Assembly: GCA_015227615.1 (NCBI GenBank)
Contig: JAALGZ010000008.1
Coordinates: 868,001-932,000 of the forward strand
DNA length: 64,000 nt
Direction: 5' to 3'
Source: Labyrinthula sp. Ha
Taxonomy: Eukaryota > Sar > Bigyra > Labyrinthulida > Labyrinthulaceae
Part shown: positions 47,207 to 59,313 of the stretch, one piece after another
Layout: each line of letters opens with the position of its first letter
Numbering within the stretch: position 1 is the stretch's first letter
Program-made: the position numbers and the translations under genes
Notes under the pieces: generated by a model
Databases searched by the model: none
What the model saw: the letters and a program-made list of their open reading frames with translations, nothing else
Told to the model about the DNA's origin: nothing

Positions 47207-49208
47207 GAGAATAGCTGTACTGCAGTCTTGCATAGCACCATAATTTCTTGCAGTCAACTTTTCCTAACTAGTTCATGCTAGTTCTCAAACACAGTTTAAC
47301 CCATTTTCCTATACTATATAGGTAATCATTTTTGCTTAAACAACGTTATAATTATCGTTTCCTTTGCAAACTATCAGTCTGGAATTAAATTAGTCAACTA
47401 TTTCAGAACAAGCTCTATAGTTGAGTTTTAATAATATGGAACTTGTCTAAGAGCCAGATGTTGAGCCATGCGAGCATTTGATGAACCAGATGATAGGAAA
47501 CCATTGTTTTCTTCGAAACAATTCTTGGCGAGTGTAGAAATGCTGAATTTTTAGTAAAGCTATGGTATTGTCAATCTTAGTTTAACAATAATATTGGCAA
47601 AATTGAGTATGGGCATCACTCCAACTAAGTACAGTAATGAGACCTTGAAAGAGTTCTTTTTCAGTTTCTACTTGAATATTCATTCTAAGAAAGGTAGGAT
47701 GAGAAAACATATTATTGTGAATTGCATGGGCTATGGCCACATCGTAGTGCTCTAGCTGCAGCTTAGGTTCTGTTCACGACATTTCCTTTCATGAGAGAAA
47801 ACCAAAATTCGACGAGTGATGAAATTAAATCCTGTACCCGTTTCTAGACTAAATGCAATGGGAATGGTTGGATTTGTTTTCTTACCCGTCATCACCCACT
47901 TAGTAATTACTAGTCAGAACTTATAATCTTTCTAAGATAGAAACAAATTGAAGAACAAGTAAAACTACGTATTCTTGTGGCCCTTTGATCAGGAAAAATT
48001 AAAAGTACTAACGTAAGTTGGTGGAAACATGAGCATCACCTAAAAATGACTGAAGATGCTGAGAAACCTGAGTAATGATCCTGCTACAACCTACTAGGGG
48101 CATTACATAGAAATCACCCCTGTCTGTAGCAATGGGGGCATATACTTCCTTAGACAGGTATATGAGTACTTCCTTAAAGAAATACTAACAATCTTATGTT
48201 AGTACTCAAAAGATAGGTAAGGAATAATTAGAGAAAGGTATGGTGGCCCTTTACCTTGCGGGTAATTTTCTTATATATATATTTTTTTATTTTTCTAAAA
48301 TCTTATATAAACTGGAAGATCGACACGGCCAAAAGTTCAGAACATAATTGAAATGAGAATTCTTTTCAAAGCCAATAGAATGAAACCTCAAGATCGAGAA
48401 GAGAAAGGATTGTAGATGCTGGAAGTTTCATTGGGGCTCATAAGCATCGGCAATATCTCCGCTACCGTTGCAAAATGAAAAGTAGTACACTGGTCAGAAT
48501 GGTCAAAAATATGCTTAAAATTTGTGGGAAATTGGCTTAATTCGCTTAAATTAAGATCGATTCTTTGGGAATATCCTCAGAGTACTTGGCAATAGCCATA
48601 TTTCTAATACGAGTACTCAAAAAGAATCTTAGACTTTATTCAGCTTTCCTGGAAAGTCGCTAAACTTAATTGACATTCCGTTTCATCACGAAACAGATTT
48701 CTTAGTTAAGAATACGTATGATAAAATATGAGACACTTACAATGAAAGTGCACACAGTTGTTACTGTTTAGCGCCATCTGTTCTAATTCTAAGAAAAGTT
48801 AATCAGGTTGACGGTTTTCCCAAAAGACGCATCTACTTACTTACTAAATCAAAATCCAGTTCTTTTTTTCAGAGGCTTAATCTTTTTTTTGAACCTGAAA
48901 CAGAAATTTTGGCATGCTTCTAACAATTTTTCACCTGTCAATTGCTGCATTTTAGTTACGTACTCTGAAGTGAGTCATAATAAAGGCCTAGTTTTAGGTA
49001 GTTTGACTTAGCGTGTTCATTATTATTTCATGGTCCTTAGTTGAAGGTCTCAACGTAATACAACCATATTTTAAGATGAGCAGCAATTTACATTTCAGCA
49101 CCTTAGTAGGCTAGACCAATCATTATCAACTAAACTCTTACCTGGCTAGTGCTTGTAATCAATAAGACTTAGAACATTGTATTCCGCCTACTCCTAGAAA
49201 TGTAATAA

Positions 49209-49238
49209 TTAAGCATATATAAATACATATATGCTTAA
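49209..49238. repeat. Perfect 12-bp inverted repeat with 6-nt loop
   Basis: TTAAGCATATAT (49209-49220), loop AAATAC, then ATATATGCTTAA (49227-49238). It is AT-rich, so the stem is weak, but the match is perfect. No gene lies nearby. Confidence 0.6.
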
Positions 49239-50815
49239 ATAGAGTCAACAAGATCTAAGTGACTTGATGCCTTAGCTCTGTGCATTTAAACACGCTTCTC
49301 GAATACATGAAGTCTTTTTAAACACAAAGAAACTTGGTGAAGCCTAAATTACAGATGTGGGCCCTCTCTGTATCCTTTCTGAGCTATTTGGTTCTTTTCT
49401 ACTAATTTAAAGGAATGAACCGCTCTTCAGAGATTTGGTATGAGTTTATGAATGAAAACACGATATCAAACTTAAAATGAAGAGATGTATCTAGCTGGTC
49501 TAATTCTGGGTTCTGTGTTACATTGCAGTACACCACTCTGAATACAATCTTCTTGTATTGTTCTTTTGACTACCTTCTCTCAACTATCCTGTCTTCGCTT
49601 ATTAATCAATTTGGTTGCCTATTCTCTTAAAAAATCTTATTCTATATTACTTCATATTGTCGTTAGTACTAAAACGCCTGTAATAAGGTTCCATGAAGAT
49701 TTTCCACTCTAGGCCTAGTAGTGTGACTATGAAGCCATATTTCTAACCTGCTTGTACTAAACTTCGCATCATTATTAAGTATACTCGTACACATATTTTG
49801 TGTAACCATCTAGTGATGAACACCGTTTTCTCATTTACCAACAGATACTTCAGATTTTTGTAGGGTATGGACTTACCCTCTGCCTTCACTAACCCCAATG
49901 TTCAGTCACAAAAGGTGTAGCATCTTAATATCAAACAATGGTTGGCATTACCTACCAGGCTGCTTTCATTCCTTTTTCTTTTAAAATGACACAAACGATA
50001 AGAAAACGGAGGCACGCAACCCAGTTTTTTTTATGTCAGGCACGCGATCCATATTTAACTGCTCGTCTTAAACCTCCTTACGCAGTTCTGCTGCAACTAG
50101 CGACTATTACTTTTCAATATATATGAAAACGAGGTTAGCTATGGTTAGCGTAACTTTACCATTGTCTCTACTGGATCCGCAGAAGAAATTTTGGATGGGA
50201 TGCTACGACTGTAGCCCGCAAGCACTTAAATCTGAATAGATTTATGGCTTTGTATTATCCGGATCTACGGGGGGAAACATGGCCAAGTTTCTTGTAAGTC
50301 CTTGCTAACAGTCTTACACACTGCTTTCTCCTTCAGAAATAAGAATATATTAAATCGCTTTTATTTCTTGGAATGGGTGTGGGACCTAGCTTTCACTTGG
50401 TTTTCGCTGTATTTTATTTATTGAACCTGACTTGTTCTAGGCAAGTAAAGTTTAGGTACATATGAAGCAGCCACCATTATGTTACTACTTCATAATCCTC
50501 AAAAAAAAAACTACAGTGGGCGGTAGCCAACTAGTGCTATGTTAAAATTGAGCTGCTGTTTTCAACTAAGCACTTTAATGAATTTTTTGTACAGTAGAAG
50601 TTATGGCGAAACTATAAAGTACAACGTTTCCTTCAGTTTGGGATATTTTTTTTGTGTACTTAAAGTTTTTTGTCGAGAAACTAGAATAAACAAAACTGAA
50701 CCAGAATTAAGAAACTACCTGTCGGAGTTAAGTATATCAAATAAACACTCTAATACGTATATATACTATCTCTGTCTTCGCATAAACCCTTCTCATTATG
50801 TGTGATTAACGAGAG

Positions 50816-50881
50816 TTTCTCAAGAAGGTTTCTCTCATTATCTCGCAATACAAATATTTAGGTAAAATCCTTCTTGAGAAA
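50816..50881. repeat. 13-bp perfect inverted repeat, 40-nt spacer
   Basis: TTTCTCAAGAAGG (50816-50828) and CCTTCTTGAGAAA (50869-50881) are exact reverse complements. The DNA just after each arm contains a similar TTATCTCG string. It lies about 540 bp upstream of the MOB gene. It may be a folded RNA or a terminus-like repeat; function unknown. Confidence 0.6.
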
Positions 50882-51421
50882 TTTTTGTTATCTCGATAAA
50901 CATGATTACTTCTCATTAAACATTTAACTCTTTCGGACTCTCTTTATATTATTCTTTAACTAGTGTCGACACGTTTTATAAAGGAACAAAGATAACTCCA
51001 CTGGGCCTTTCTCTTATCACGTTTCTTCTTCGCCAACCAACTATAAAGGTATAAAGGAAGAAAAAAAATAGTAAGATTAAAGAAATATGAGTATAAACTC
51101 ATCAATAATTATGTTTATTTCTTTTATTTAAGCTGGGAAACTTTTAATAAAAAGAGCCGTCTTTGTTTTTTTTCTTCATTTTCAGTTTTTGGCTATTTGG
51201 CCATTTATATACACAGCCTGGATAACATTTATATTCGATATTTACAGTATTGATAATAATTTATTTTATATATTTTAGTATTTTAAACTATCAATACCTG
51301 TAGTTATATTTAGAGAACTATCGTATTGTTAAAAATACAGCAAAAAATTACCATAGTCACGAAAACGAAACTTAACGAAGAAAAAACTTCAACAAAATAA
51401 CAAAAAAAAAGAAACGAAACG

Positions 51422-52172
51422 ATGGATGATAAAATGAGTTCAACAACCAGATTTGTTAATAATACACAGGGAAATGCAAGAAAGAGTAAATATAGGGAAA
51501 GTCTTGCTTCAATGAAGAAAAACCAAACAAATCTTTTTTCCGTCGTGTTGGTTCCAATGGATGACAACGAGTCGCATACAATACCAGATCAAGATGAAAC
51601 AAACGACTGGTAATATTTTTAAAATCAATAAAATATATAGGGTAGCTGAGAACTTATTAGATTTTGTAAAGGGGGTGAACCATTTATATTATCATTTGAC
51701 GAGCGATGAATGGAAAGAAGCTATAAGAAATTCTACGTTACCAAATCGAGGTTATCCAGAAGGAATAAAATATACATGGAAAATACGTAGTGAATATGTT
51801 ACACTTGATGTAGATCAATATTGTGAAGAAGTCTTACATTGGTGTGAACGAATGTTTGGAAATGATAACTATTTTCCTCTTCATGAAGAAACTCCATATA
51901 GACATGACTTTTTAGGAAATGTTTGTGAGAAAATGTTTAAAAGGTTGTTTAGAGTCTTTGCTATTATTTTTTCTAACCCTTTGTTACATGGATTTAAAGA
52001 AGATATTGAAAGAAATCAACAACAAAAACATTTAGAACAGATGTTTAATCATTTTATGTACTTTGCTTGGTTTTGGGGATTATTACCTACAAGTGAAGAA
52101 AAATGTATTGAAGATGTTTTGCGTCCTATAAGAGAAAATTATACGCAAGATAAAAAAGAATATGAGTCATGA
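51422..52172 (+). CDS. MOB-family kinase activator, zinc ligands not conserved
   Basis: Two exons (51422-51609, 51641-52172) with a 31-nt intron give 239 residues, close to the usual 210-240. Splicing creates NDWVAENLLDFVKGVNHLYYHL, matching the MOB start [20 protein letters not shown]. Later landmarks: YTWKI, FLGNVCEKMFKRLFRVFAIIF (compare FMSVAKTILKRLFRVYAHIY) and FNHFMYFAWFWGLL. MOB proteins bind and activate NDR/LATS kinases in mitotic exit and Hippo-type signalling. The canonical zinc site (two Cys after the YG/L strand, two His after the RLFRVY helix) is absent: no cysteine pair follows HLYYHL, and AHIYHQH is replaced by AIIFSNP. It converges on PTEN, the stops being 46 bp apart. Confidence 0.85.
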
Positions 52173-52218
52173 ATAAAAACTGTGTCTGTGGTAATATAAT
52201 ATTGTTATTCGTCTTTAA

Positions 52219-53900
52219 CTATAAGTATTCTTGGAATAATATTTCAACTTTGAAATCATCTTCAAAATATTTTGAATTTATATCTTTTCCAACAACTCCA
52301 TCTAACTCATATTTTCCAAGAGTTATTTCATCTGTTAAGAAATTTGTATTTAACCAGCATTGAAATAATTTATCCAATTTTCTATTCAACTTTCTTAATT
52401 TTACTAGTTTAACTTGATCCAAAAACATAGTCAACCGAAAATCGCCTTGAACAAAAACCATTATTCCATCTACAGGTTTCCAGGTAACGATCCTTCCCTG
52501 CTCTAAAACATCAAATTCACTGCTCTTCGATTTATAACTAACCCCAATCCCACCTCCAGCAACTCCAAATGCTTTGTACACTTTCAAATGAACATTTTCT
52601 CTTCTAAGAAACTTAGGCATATTTACAATCCGAATTTCTGTTATGAATATTTTCTTGGAATATTCAGCTGGTTGTCTTATAATATTCATTAGAGCTGGAT
52701 TTCCAAGTGCAAGTTCATAGTATTTAACACATCTTCTTTGAGATGGAACAGTTAGTCCATTTCCATCAATAGTTCTTTGCTGTCCAAAATATTCAATAGC
52801 TTTTTCAGCAGTATCAAAAGTTTTGGAGTGTAATAAATATGCAGAACAAACTAATCCTGTGCGTCCTTTACCAGCTTTACAATGTATAACAGCAGTCTAA
52901 ATATTAAAATACACAAATAAATAAACATTCTCTTCCTGTTTTAAATAGTGATGAATATCTTCCAACAATAAACAGAGTAAATTTAAAGGACAGGTTTGAT
53001 GATCACAAAACCCATAATGTTCTACATCAACATCTTTAATAAAAGCATATTTTTGTTTTAAGCATAGGTTATATATTTTAAACCTATTTTCATGATGCGA
53101 ATGTAAGAATTTCAGTACTTGTTTGAAATTATTTCTGTAAATAACTTCAAAACCTTTTGACGGGTGTCCCATAGCAATTAAATTTGGCAAAATATACGCC
53201 AAATCTAAATCATATCCATGCTTCTTATCCACAAATCTCTTTCGATTCTGTGAAACTAACCTTCTTACAAAATGCCTATCCAAATGGAACTTTTTCTTAT
53301 TCTAAAAAGGAAAGAAAAATAGAATTGTACTTTCTCTTCAATCATTTTAGACTCAGTTTCATTCGTAACTTTTCTCTTTCGAGTTAAGAGTGTTTGCTTT
53401 GAACCCAGTCGGGGCAATTTAGGCATTTTTAAGACGCTTGCTCTTTTCTTTAATCCTTGTGCTGCTGAATTAGGTGCTGCCTTCAGTCGATTTAATCTAA
53501 AACTTCCAGAAAACTTTTCAAAACTTTTCTTTCTTTGCCCAGAAACAAGAAATTGTTCTTCAAGTGCAGCCACTACAGAAACTTCGTCAAAATCTCTCAG
53601 GTTTGAAATGTCAGCACCATCTAGAGCAGAAAATATGCTGTCAAAACCAGTTCCGGAGTCTCCATCATCTTGGGGTAAACTTTCTTGTTCCTGATCTTCC
53701 GTCTCTGTGTCTACTTTGTCGGCTTTGGTTGGGATTTCGCCTTCTTCTTCAAAAAATGAGGAAAATTTTTGTAGAAGAGGGTTCTCAGCACTGTAGGTAT
53801 CTAAAAAACCCCTAATTGAAGACAAAAAACTTGAATAAGGGGAGACGGGCGTCGGTTCATTAGGCGTGGTCTCATTCAGTGTTTTGTTTTCGTTGTTCAT
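52219..53900 (-). CDS. PTEN: PTEN phosphoinositide 3-phosphatase
   Basis: Three exons (53331-53900, 52927-53301, 52219-52896) with introns of 29 and 30 nt give 540 residues; human PTEN has 403. The extra length is a 190-residue low-complexity, acidic then basic N-terminal extension of unknown function. After it come the basic PIP2-binding segment (RHFVRRLVSQNRKRF), GYDLDLAYILPNLIAMGHP, the WPD-loop equivalent CDHQTCP, and the catalytic loop HCKAGKGRTG (Cys about 321), which only appears once intron 2 is removed. VPSQRRCVKYYELAL leads into a C2 domain (about 380-540). There is no long C-terminal regulatory tail or PDZ ligand. PTEN removes the 3-phosphate of PIP3 at the membrane and opposes PI3K. 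Confidence 0.95.
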
Positions 53901-56222
53901 TTGAACTACAGTAATGTCAAAATGATTTTTTGATTTTGGGCTTTGAAGTTGTGATCATGAGACATAAAAATTCAAAGTAAGCATTAGATTAGATAAAATA
54001 TATCAATTATTAATTTATAATTGTTTTGATTCTTAATATATATAAAAGTGTTTGATTTTTTTTTGCAGCAAATGATCCTGATTTTATTCTGATTTTCAAT
54101 TGATTATTATTATAAACAGTATTAATTTTACTGAAAGTGTTAATGAGTATCAATTAGAAGAATATGTGCAAAAAATTATTGATATATTATCAATAAATCT
54201 AATGTAGGTTCTAATTCTTAATGAAAATTAATATCAAGTTTTTCTAGCTTAGGTTCGGAACTTCCAATTTAGAATATCCAAGCGTCAGAACTAGCTTAGC
54301 CAAACTAAAGCTTAGTATAGATTATATATTCTCTTCCAAGACTCTAGGAAACTCCATGTTATTATATCGACACAGTCACATGAAAATAAGGACAAGCAAA
54401 ACGTTATCATATATTGTTTCCTTACGCTGAGAAATAAGTATCTGCCTTGGGAAGGAACCTAAGAATACTAGACAGTCATCTTTCCTATGAGCTTAACCAT
54501 GGTACTTCTGCCAGAACAAGTGTTCTCGTACCCTTGGCAATCGAGATGTAGAAATTCGATGAAAATTAAGTGCATAAACCAGATTTCTTATTAGAAAATT
54601 TAAACTGATTAAATCTGAAAAGTTCTTCTTTTTTTAGTTTTACAAATCCTATGAAAATCTTTCAGGACGATCGAGATATGTGGTAGCTGCGTTTGATAGT
54701 TTCTTGGTAACAATAAGAGGTGCACTGTGAATAATGGATTTAATGAGTGCCCAAAATTTTGTGGAACTCTACCTCTACAATAATTTCAAAAAAATCGCTT
54801 GAAAGCTTATAAACTAACTCTTAACTCTCATTCACATTTATTATGCGAGGTTTGCAACATTCGCGACTAGGATTCCATATACCCCTACAAATAATGCAGA
54901 ATTTAAATACAACTAACTTTGTTCTCCTTTGATATATGAGGATTTCTTATTGGTAATTGAATATATAATAGAAGCTACTGAGTTAGCATCATCTGGTAAC
55001 ACCAAAAAAAAATTCACTTCCTAGTAATAATGAATCATTTTTCTATTCTAAGTGGTAATACGTTGAGATTATAGTGGAAAACCCTGGCTATTTTTGTTCA
55101 TTGTTTATACTTATCGTGGATATGATCTGTCCTCGGAATGCTTCAGGTATACTTCTTGAGAGAAAAGTACGTTATATATTCAAAGAGCGTTAATGTTCAA
55201 TTTGGAATACAGCGAACTAGATAGTACCCCATTAATTATTAAAACAATATAGAATTAAGCCAAATAATACAATCAGTTGAAATAAAATACTTAGATAGAA
55301 AAATATTAGTCAGTGAGGAGGATCTATACATTTCTTAACACAGAGGGAACTCGGTATTCCTCATATTGCATGTATTTAAATCTGTTTGACTAAAATTAGG
55401 AAGAAGCACTAGTCAAATTCTCGCTATAGTTCAATTATGATGAAACGCACTGAGAATATGGACTTAAATAGAACTGCATAAATATTTTTGCCTTTAGTGT
55501 GTCCATATTTCCATCCCTGATCGTAGAGAGTAAAGAGCAAATTAAAATAAAGTATATTTATTTTATACTCCAGGTATGAACCATTCTATTCCGTTTATAT
55601 TTTCTGGTGCAAAACATCAATCTCTTTTCCTGTACATATTGCATGACATAAAAAAATCTTCGAGCATTTCTTTTTTTTTCAAAGGAAGGAAATATCTCAC
55701 AATACTCGCCTTTTCCAAGTTTAAGAATATTCAAGTAAAAAATCTTTGTCGAATATGAAATATACACTCTTTGCCTCAAAAAGCTTATTTAATACATTCA
55801 CACATCTTTCCATACCAATAAATACAGCCAAGGAACTAATGTCGTTCTTGGATGCCTAAATAGCTTGTTCATAGAGTAGAACTCTGATAGGGTGCCACTG
55901 CCCAAGTATGTTACCTAGGAGCTTCATATAATTGCAGAAAAGCTCAATAAAGCATCTAGATCTTCAATGAAATTTCCCTTAAAATCTATTAATTCAATAA
56001 TTAATAACTAATTTCAACCCTTTTTGATAAGTTTTAGAGTTGATGTGTACTTTTGCTTTCTTATATACCTAGAATCAATATAGCCACCTGTGCAAGGAAC
56101 CTTGATACATATTTCTCAATGCTCTGTCGATGAATATTAGTTTTTTTAGAAAAATACTGTGCACCGTTTTAAACCATTGCTGTTGATTTACTTCAGTAGC
56201 CAAATATACAGTGTCTACTCCG

Positions 56223-56290
56223 CTTAAATGCAGAGACTAAGAGCCGAAGAAACCCATTCAACTTAAATGGAGGGATTAAGAGTCACAGAG
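56223..56290 (+). repeat. Imperfect direct repeat, 39-bp period
   Basis: CTTAAATGCAGAGACTAAGA (from 56223) recurs as CTTAAATGGAGGGATTAAGA (from 56262), with similarity continuing for some 28 bp. It immediately precedes the hairpin at 56296. Confidence 0.5.
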
Positions 56291-56295
56291 GCCAT

Positions 56296-56323
56296 GGATG
56301 TTTGAAGGCTTCTTCAAACATCC
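56296..56323. repeat. Perfect 12-bp hairpin
   Basis: GGATGTTTGAAG, loop GCTT, CTTCAAACATCC. This is the tightest stem-loop I found in the large gap. With the direct repeat just before it, it may be part of a small structured transcript; unproven. Confidence 0.6.
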
Positions 56324-59291
56324 TATAAGTATGTGATAGCTAGCAATCATGTTATGAATAGTTAGTTAAGTAACTATGTTTCCGGGTCTTGTTTTCAGAC
56401 AATGTGTTCAAGCATAAATTGCATTATCTAATAATAATTCTAGATGAAAAAACACTGGCAATCTGATCTCCTAATACGTAAGACACGATTACCACTCGCA
56501 CACTGATTTGAAATCACATAGTACGAAAATATAAGCATTCGCAAAAAAGTAATCTTATGACGGTAAAAAGAAACTGAAAAAGTGTGCCTGTCTTAAAACA
56601 ATATGCTAGAAAATCCAGTTAGGAAATTAGAGGCTTAATTGTACAGAAATAAAAACTTAATAGCACCGTCATAAAAGTAAAACAAGAATACATTCTTAGA
56701 GCCCTTGGTTGAGGTTTGTTAAATTTGTTCTAGTTAGGTATAAGTCCAATTTATATTTTCACTAAAAGTGAAATTTCTAGATTTTAAATACATAGTATTT
56801 TTATGTTATCCAACAGGTTTCAAAGGAATACATCGCGAGTAATTCATTTTAATACTATAATCAAATTTCCAGCTGGATAATAAAGAACTTCGTCAATAGA
56901 AATGCGAATTTAAAGAGTATTATAAACTCGAAATACAGATATATTAATTCTCTTGAGCTATGGATCATCTATAATTGGGTAAATTGGGTCATTCATAGAT
57001 TCGGGTTAATTTGCGTGCTTAGGTAGTATATTCGAAAGGTTCATACAAATTGCTGGTATACAAGAAGAAAAGCTAGTGTATCATTTATGAAAGGTTCCCG
57101 AATATTTTGTAATTTAAATTATAGCGATGTGAAGCTTGCGATGATTGTGTATAAAGGCTTGGATTTACTTATTCCGTTCTCTATTGTCATGGCTAAGGGT
57201 ACCAGTGACGTAGAACATGTATATATATATATATTCTTAAGAAGTAAGTGACATTTTCTACAGTCTAGATCACAATTAAAATTATTATTAATATCGAAAA
57301 GGTTAGCTTAGCGTCCAAAAAACCTTTATGGATATATGACCTCAAGGACTAGGCTTTAAGCTCAATTGATAAATCTGTAAAATGGGTTGAAACTTGCTCT
57401 TCAGGCTGAAATTCTAATATTTGCCTCAACTTCTATGCCAGAGAGGAGTAGCCCTATAAATTACTAGCATAACAGTATCAAAATATTTTTACATTTATTT
57501 GAGATTTCATGAATTTTAATACTATGATTCAGTAAAGAACTAAACTAGAGTCTCTCTCTCTAACAAGGCTCGCACTGGAAGTCAGGCTATTCTTGTATGC
57601 TTGAGATGTATTATGAGATGCTCCTCAAGGCTATTTACATTCTAGATTTTTCATCCTTTTAACTAAATTTGCCTACAATATTTTCTTACTTATACAGAAA
57701 TTTTTATATTTATGTTAATCACAATACCTAATGTTGGATGAAGTATTAATGGTTAGAACCCATGGTGTTAATCCTCCTAATATATGAACTTGGTAACACA
57801 AAACCTGCAAGGGGGAAGGTACGGCACACCCTAAGATTTTGCTAGTTAGGCTTTTTTTTTTCATATACTTCTTGTGTTTACATCTTTTCTCTATTATTTA
57901 TTGTTTTAAAGCATGATTCGATACAGTTGGTGTAGAAATTATTGAATTGAATTTCATGCAGATATTATGTTCATTGGCTCATGTTGAAAAATTAGTATCC
58001 CTGTGAATATCCTTGTAGCTTGGAATATTTACTCTTTTCAAACTCTGTATGACCTATGAAACAAAAGCAATTACAGAGAATATTCCTTCTTGGTTAAATT
58101 TCACCAAGGTACTTGTCTTTTTATTAAATTAACATACTAATTAAAACCCTTAAGCTCCACCTTAAGGTGGGTGAAGAATATGTAACTGTACCTTATTTTG
58201 GTGTTCATTAGCTAATTCAGTTTAGATAAGGTTTTAACTCCATTGAGAATACCCTTCCCTGTCTTCTTATTCCAATAGCGATTAGCGATATAGGTGTCCC
58301 ACCTACAAGGAACTCTAGGTTGATGTACATAGAGTTCCATAAAAGTTTTGCTTGAGCTACCAGAAATTAATATTAGTAAGTTTCAATTGCAATTATTTTC
58401 GTTGAGAAATTTTCAACAGGTTGAAAATTTATGGGTAGCAACGGTAAGCACTATAGTGTCTCTAATTTACGGTTTAGGAATGTGTCTTGGGAACTAATTT
58501 GAAATTATAATCTTGCTCCTTTTGTATCTAGTCCAATTATGAGATAGAATACTCTTATCATATATAAACACAATCCACGAAGGTATACCAAACAGTTCTA
58601 ACTTAAAAGCAGTTATTTGGTTACTTCGCACTACTCTCTATTCTATTGTTTTCGGGTGAGTTTACATTCTCGTTGCTACACCTCAAATTTGAAAGGGTTA
58701 TTCTGTATCAATATTTGTTACTGAATAAAATCCTTTACAGTTTCTAATTATTAATCTCTTTTGACCTAAGCAAGAAAAATCTATAATTGAACTAGCTTCC
58801 TTTATTTAGAGCAGGTAATGCCTCGAAACTCTGGTGCAACCTTTTTATATCAGCGAGAAAATCATGAGGAAACAAGCACTACTATTTTTGTTAACTGTCA
58901 GTTTTTAGCTCATATTAGAGTTATAAACCATAGCAAACAATAGTAGATATTTATGTTGGCTATAATACGTTGTTTACAGTTGTATCGACTATGGTTCTAG
59001 AATGTTCTTTGATTGCCATATAATAAGAGATACGGTCTCAAATATGTTACAAACTCCAACAGCTTTTGAATATCAGCCTATTGAAATTTACTTATATATC
59101 TAGAAGGTTAGAAAAATATCAAATATAAAAAAACCTGATTACTTAGAACGAAACCTGTAGATTTTTTAATTTCTGTAAAGCAATTTCCTCGAGTACAACA
59201 TTATCCACCATCGGGTATTTCGCACTATGAAAGCATTTCTAATCAGGGATTTTTTAAGAGTAATTGATAATTATGGGAACGTCAACCCTAG

Positions 59292-59313
59292 GACGGCTCT
59301 TTCAAGAGCTGTC
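59292..59313. repeat. Short hairpin followed by T-rich run
   Basis: GACGGCTCTT and AAGAGCTGTC pair with one G-U, enclosing TC (the practical loop is TTCA). A T-rich run follows, like a polymerase III or bacterial-type terminator, but no gene ends here. Confidence 0.4.

Larger units (their letters stand above)
47207..51421. other. Intergenic, with isolated inverted repeats
   Basis: No convincing gene. Two perfect hairpins are listed separately. A 62-codon frame at 49938-50126 plus the next 150 bp gives a faint FtsJ rRNA-methyltransferase impression (DPYLTAR..., then FVLSGSTGGNM) and may be a decayed gene; the evidence is weak. Confidence 0.4.

Noticed and set aside
57214-57234. TA-repeat tract as a possible origin or cruciform
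   Set aside because: Short microsatellite; several similar tracts occur in the AT-rich gaps without other signals.
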